A stretch of DNA of 7,497 bases. Origin: Phycisphaerae bacterium (GTDB taxonomy: Bacteria; Planctomycetota; Phycisphaerae; Sedimentisphaerales; Anaerohalosphaeraceae). A model generated the notes under the pieces. It made no database searches, was not told the origin of the DNA, and was given only the letters and a program-made list of their open reading frames with translations. The DNA lies in assembly GCA_003567095.1 (NCBI GenBank), contig PXAQ01000023.1, positions 1 through 7,497 on the forward strand. Direction: 5' to 3'. Both the position numbers and the translations under genes were made by a program. The stretch's first letter is position 1; each line of letters begins with the position of its first letter. Below are positions 5,767 to 7,497 of the stretch, in pieces.

Positions 5767-7032
5767 ATGACGCCCTCTGAAGGTTCGGCCCGGAAACTGA
5801 CCTCCCGGATCTTTATCGGGATGGCGGCGGGGGTCGCACTGGGCGTCGCGCTGAACCTGATCGGAAACGAAGGGGTGGTGCGTATTTACCTGACCGAGGG
5901 CCTCCTGGATGTCATCGGGCAGATCTTTGTCAACAGCCTGCAATTGATTGTTGTGCCGGTGGTCTTTGTCTCGCTGGTCTGCGGCACGGCGGAGTTGAAC
6001 GATCTGCGCGAACTGGGACGCATCGGCGGCAAAACGGTCGCTCTGTACCTGGTGACCACGGCGGTGGCAATCACGCTGGCCCTGGCCGCCGGCGTGCTGG
6101 TCGAGCCGGGCGCCGGTCTTGATATGACTACAGCCCTTGAGTTCGCCCCGGATGAGGCCCCGTCGCTGAAGGACACCTTGATTAACATGTTCCCCCGCAA
6201 CCCGCTTGAGGCGATGGTCGAGGCCAATATGCTGCAGATCATCGTCTTTTCGATCCTGACGGGACTGGCGATCACCCTGGCCGGCGACAGCGGCAAAGCC
6301 GTGCTGGGCCTGTTTAAAGCGCTCAACGACGTCATTATGCGGATGGTGTTTATGCTGATGCTGGTTGCGCCGTTTGGGGTCTTTGCCTTGCTGGCCCAAG
6401 TGTTTGCCGAGCAGGGGCTGGATGTCATTTTGCCGCTTGCCACATATTTCGTGCTGGTCATCGTGATGCTGCTGCTGAACGCCACCGTTGTGTACCCGCT
6501 GCTGCTGAAGCTGCTGACGGGCTTGAGCCCGATCCAGATGTTCAAAAAGTTCAGGAAGGTGCCGGTCTTTGCCTTCAGCACCGCAAGCAGCAGCGCGACG
6601 CTGCCGATCACGCTTGAAGCGGCCGAGCATCAACTGGGCATCCACCCGTCGGTCGCCTCGTTCACCATCCCGCTGGGCGCGACGATCAACATGGACGGCA
6701 CAGCGATCATGAAGGGCATCGCCGCGATATTCATCGCCCAAGCCTACGGCATCGATATCGGCTGGAGCGGCTATCTGATGGTGATTTTGACCGCGACACT
6801 GGCCTCGATCGGGACCGCCGGCGTGCCGGGCGTGGGCCTGATCACGCTGGCGATGGTGCTCAACCAGGTCAACCTGCCGGTCGAGGGCATCGCCCTGATC
6901 ATCGGCGTCGACCGCCTGCTGGATATGCTGCGCACCGCGGTCAACGTCATCGGCGACGCGGTCGTGACCTGCATCGTCGCCAAAAGCGAAAACCTGCTGG
7001 ATGTAGAGGTCTTCACACAAAACAACGACTGA
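5767..7032 (+). CDS. Dicarboxylate/amino acid:cation symporter (DAACS/EAAT family)
   Basis: A 421-residue inner-membrane elevator-type secondary transporter that imports acidic amino acids or C4-dicarboxylates with Na+ or H+. The full family architecture is visible: an N-terminal helix (13-32), TM2 'FVNSLQLIVVPVVFVSLVCGTAEL' (54-77), TM3 (about 90-111), a typical 'PRNPLEAM' turn (143-150), helical hairpin 1 with 'ASSSATLP' (273-280), TM7 'NMDGT' (308-312), hairpin 2 'GTAGVPG' (349-355) and TM8 with D382, D386, R389, T390, N393 and D397. R389 corresponds to the arginine (GltPh R397) that binds the substrate side-chain carboxylate, which favours aspartate/glutamate or dicarboxylate over neutral substrates. 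Start: AGGAG (5753-5757) 9 bases before ATG 5767. The 15-base gap after the helicase stop suggests co-transcription. It converges on the fumarase gene 25 bases away. Confidence 0.94.
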   Translation: MTPSEGSARKLTSRIFIGMAAGVALGVALNLIGNEGVVRIYLTEGLLDVIGQIFVNSLQLIVVPVVFVSLVCGTAELNDLRELGRIGGKTVALYLVTTAVAITLALAAGVLVEPGAGLDMTTALEFAPDEAPSLKDTLINMFPRNPLEAMVEANMLQIIVFSILTGLAITLAGDSGKAVLGLFKALNDVIMRMVFMLMLVAPFGVFALLAQVFAEQGLDVILPLATYFVLVIVMLLLNATVVYPLLLKLLTGLSPIQMFKKFRKVPVFAFSTASSSATLPITLEAAEHQLGIHPSVASFTIPLGATINMDGTAIMKGIAAIFIAQAYGIDIGWSGYLMVILTATLASIGTAGVPGVGLITLAMVLNQVNLPVEGIALIIGVDRLLDMLRTAVNVIGDAVVTCIVAKSENLLDVEVFTQNND

Positions 7033-7053
7033 CAACCTGCCGGCAGCGTTTTT
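7024..7053 (+). terminator. Weak candidate terminator after the symporter
   Basis: AACG plus CTG (7024-7027, 7029-7031, one bulged A) can pair with CAGCGTT (7044-7050) around a 12-base loop, followed by T-rich 7049-7053. The stem overlaps the last codons of the symporter. It is short and bulged, and part of the T-run is in the stem, so the call rests mainly on its position between convergent genes. Confidence 0.3.
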
Positions 7054-7057
7054 GGTG

Positions 7058-7497
7058 TTACAGGGTCAGATGCACATGCCGATGGGCGTGGCATTCGATA
7101 TTGACCGCCACCGGCAGCGAGGCAATATGGCAGGGCGCCGTTTCGATGTGCACCGCCAGCGCAGTGGTATCGCCGCCCAGTCCCTGCGGGCCCAAGCCAG
7201 TGGCGTTGACCGCCGCCAGCAGATCGGTTTCCAGTTTAGCGTAAAACGGCTCGGAATGCGTTGTGCCGATATAGCGCAGCAGGGCCTTTTTGCTCAGCAG
7301 ACAGGACAGCTCAAAATTGCCCCCCAGCCCGACACCCACAACAAACGGCGGACAGGCATTGGGCCCGGCGTCCTTAACGACCTCGACAATCCAGTCTTGA
7401 ACCTGTGCTTTGGATGCGGTGGGGTTGAACATCCTGAACCGGCTTTTGTTCTCGCAGCCGCCGCCTTTGGCCATCAGCCACATCCGCAGCGTATCGC
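7058..7497 (-). CDS. Fumarate hydratase class I, alpha subunit / Fe-S hydro-lyase (C-terminal part; 5' end outside window)
   Basis: C-terminal 145 residues of an oxygen-sensitive [4Fe-4S] hydro-lyase of the class I fumarase/L-tartrate dehydratase family, which interconverts fumarate and malate in the TCA cycle or its reductive branch. Visible motifs, counted from the window edge: 'KGGGCENKS' (10-18), 'GPNACPPFVVGVGLGG' (44-59), 'LSKKALLR' (67-74), 'GLGPQGLGGDTTAL' (100-113) and 'HIASLPVAVNIECHAHR' (123-139). Cys48 and Cys135 sit where the family places cluster-ligand cysteines; the third ligand would be in the missing N-terminal half. Alpha-only length is inferred because the protein stops after the alpha-type end 'ECHAHR...LTL', so a separate beta subunit gene is expected elsewhere or is fused differently. 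The GGGCENKS segment has Cys where I recall Ser or Ala in many relatives. The reading frame runs unbroken to the window edge, so the ATG at 7483 is internal. Confidence 0.92.
   Translation of the reverse strand, partial: DTLRMWLMAKGGGCENKSRFRMFNPTASKAQVQDWIVEVVKDAGPNACPPFVVGVGLGGNFELSCLLSKKALLRYIGTTHSEPFYAKLETDLLAAVNATGLGPQGLGGDTTALAVHIETAPCHIASLPVAVNIECHAHRHVHLTL

Noticed and set aside
5722..7035. 437-codon open frame on the minus strand opposite the symporter
   Set aside because: The translation is rich in Gln, Asp, His and Arg with no domain, signal or ribosome binding site. It mirrors the GC-biased codons of the well-supported symporter on the other strand, so it is an antisense shadow.

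Overview
The window looks like chromosomal DNA of an anaerobic or facultative, flagellated planctomycete, most likely of the class Phycisphaerae. Three things suggest this. The flagellin is compact and lacks variable outer domains. The secreted protein on the minus strand combines a 'VFDGGVLNIYGG / VTVFGRDFAVD / GTTELFL / GVYEDGTPFAF' region with an ASH (HYDIN-like) domain, a combination I associate with Phycisphaerae secretomes. There is also a DUF1080 (3-keto-disaccharide hydrolase) lipoprotein, a family expanded in Planctomycetes. The taxonomic call is inference from protein style; no rRNA or other marker is present.

Layout. Positions 1-1165 (minus strand) hold a flagellar pair: flagellin, then the 5' part of fliS, separated by 110 bases that encode a long strand-specific RNA hairpin. 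Upstream of flagellin lies a sigma-28-like promoter in a roughly 330-base divergent region shared with pyrE (plus strand, about 1497-2021). pyrE converges on a minus-strand secreted ASH-domain protein (2133-3290), with a GC-rich hairpin between them that could terminate both. A 397-base AT-rich divergent region (3291-3687) with phased direct repeats precedes a plus-strand run: DUF1080 lipoprotein (3688-4446), DEAD-box RNA helicase (about 4510-5751) and a dicarboxylate/amino acid:cation symporter (5767-7032). The helicase and symporter are 15 bases apart and probably co-transcribed. The symporter converges on the C-terminal part of a class I fumarate hydratase alpha subunit (minus, 7058 to the window edge).

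How the genes work together. Flagellin and FliS are a true functional pair, as FliS is the export chaperone of flagellin. The rest is housekeeping (pyrimidine synthesis, RNA remodelling, C4-dicarboxylate or acidic amino acid uptake, fumarate/malate interconversion) plus two exported proteins. Symporter and fumarase could be linked through C4-dicarboxylates, but they lie on opposite strands, so this is only a suggestion. I see no mobile element, CRISPR array, tRNA, rRNA, toxin-antitoxin or defence system. The most interesting signals are non-coding: the flagellin-fliS hairpin, the cluster of CCGATAA motifs, and the 20-base-spaced repeats upstream of the DUF1080 gene.
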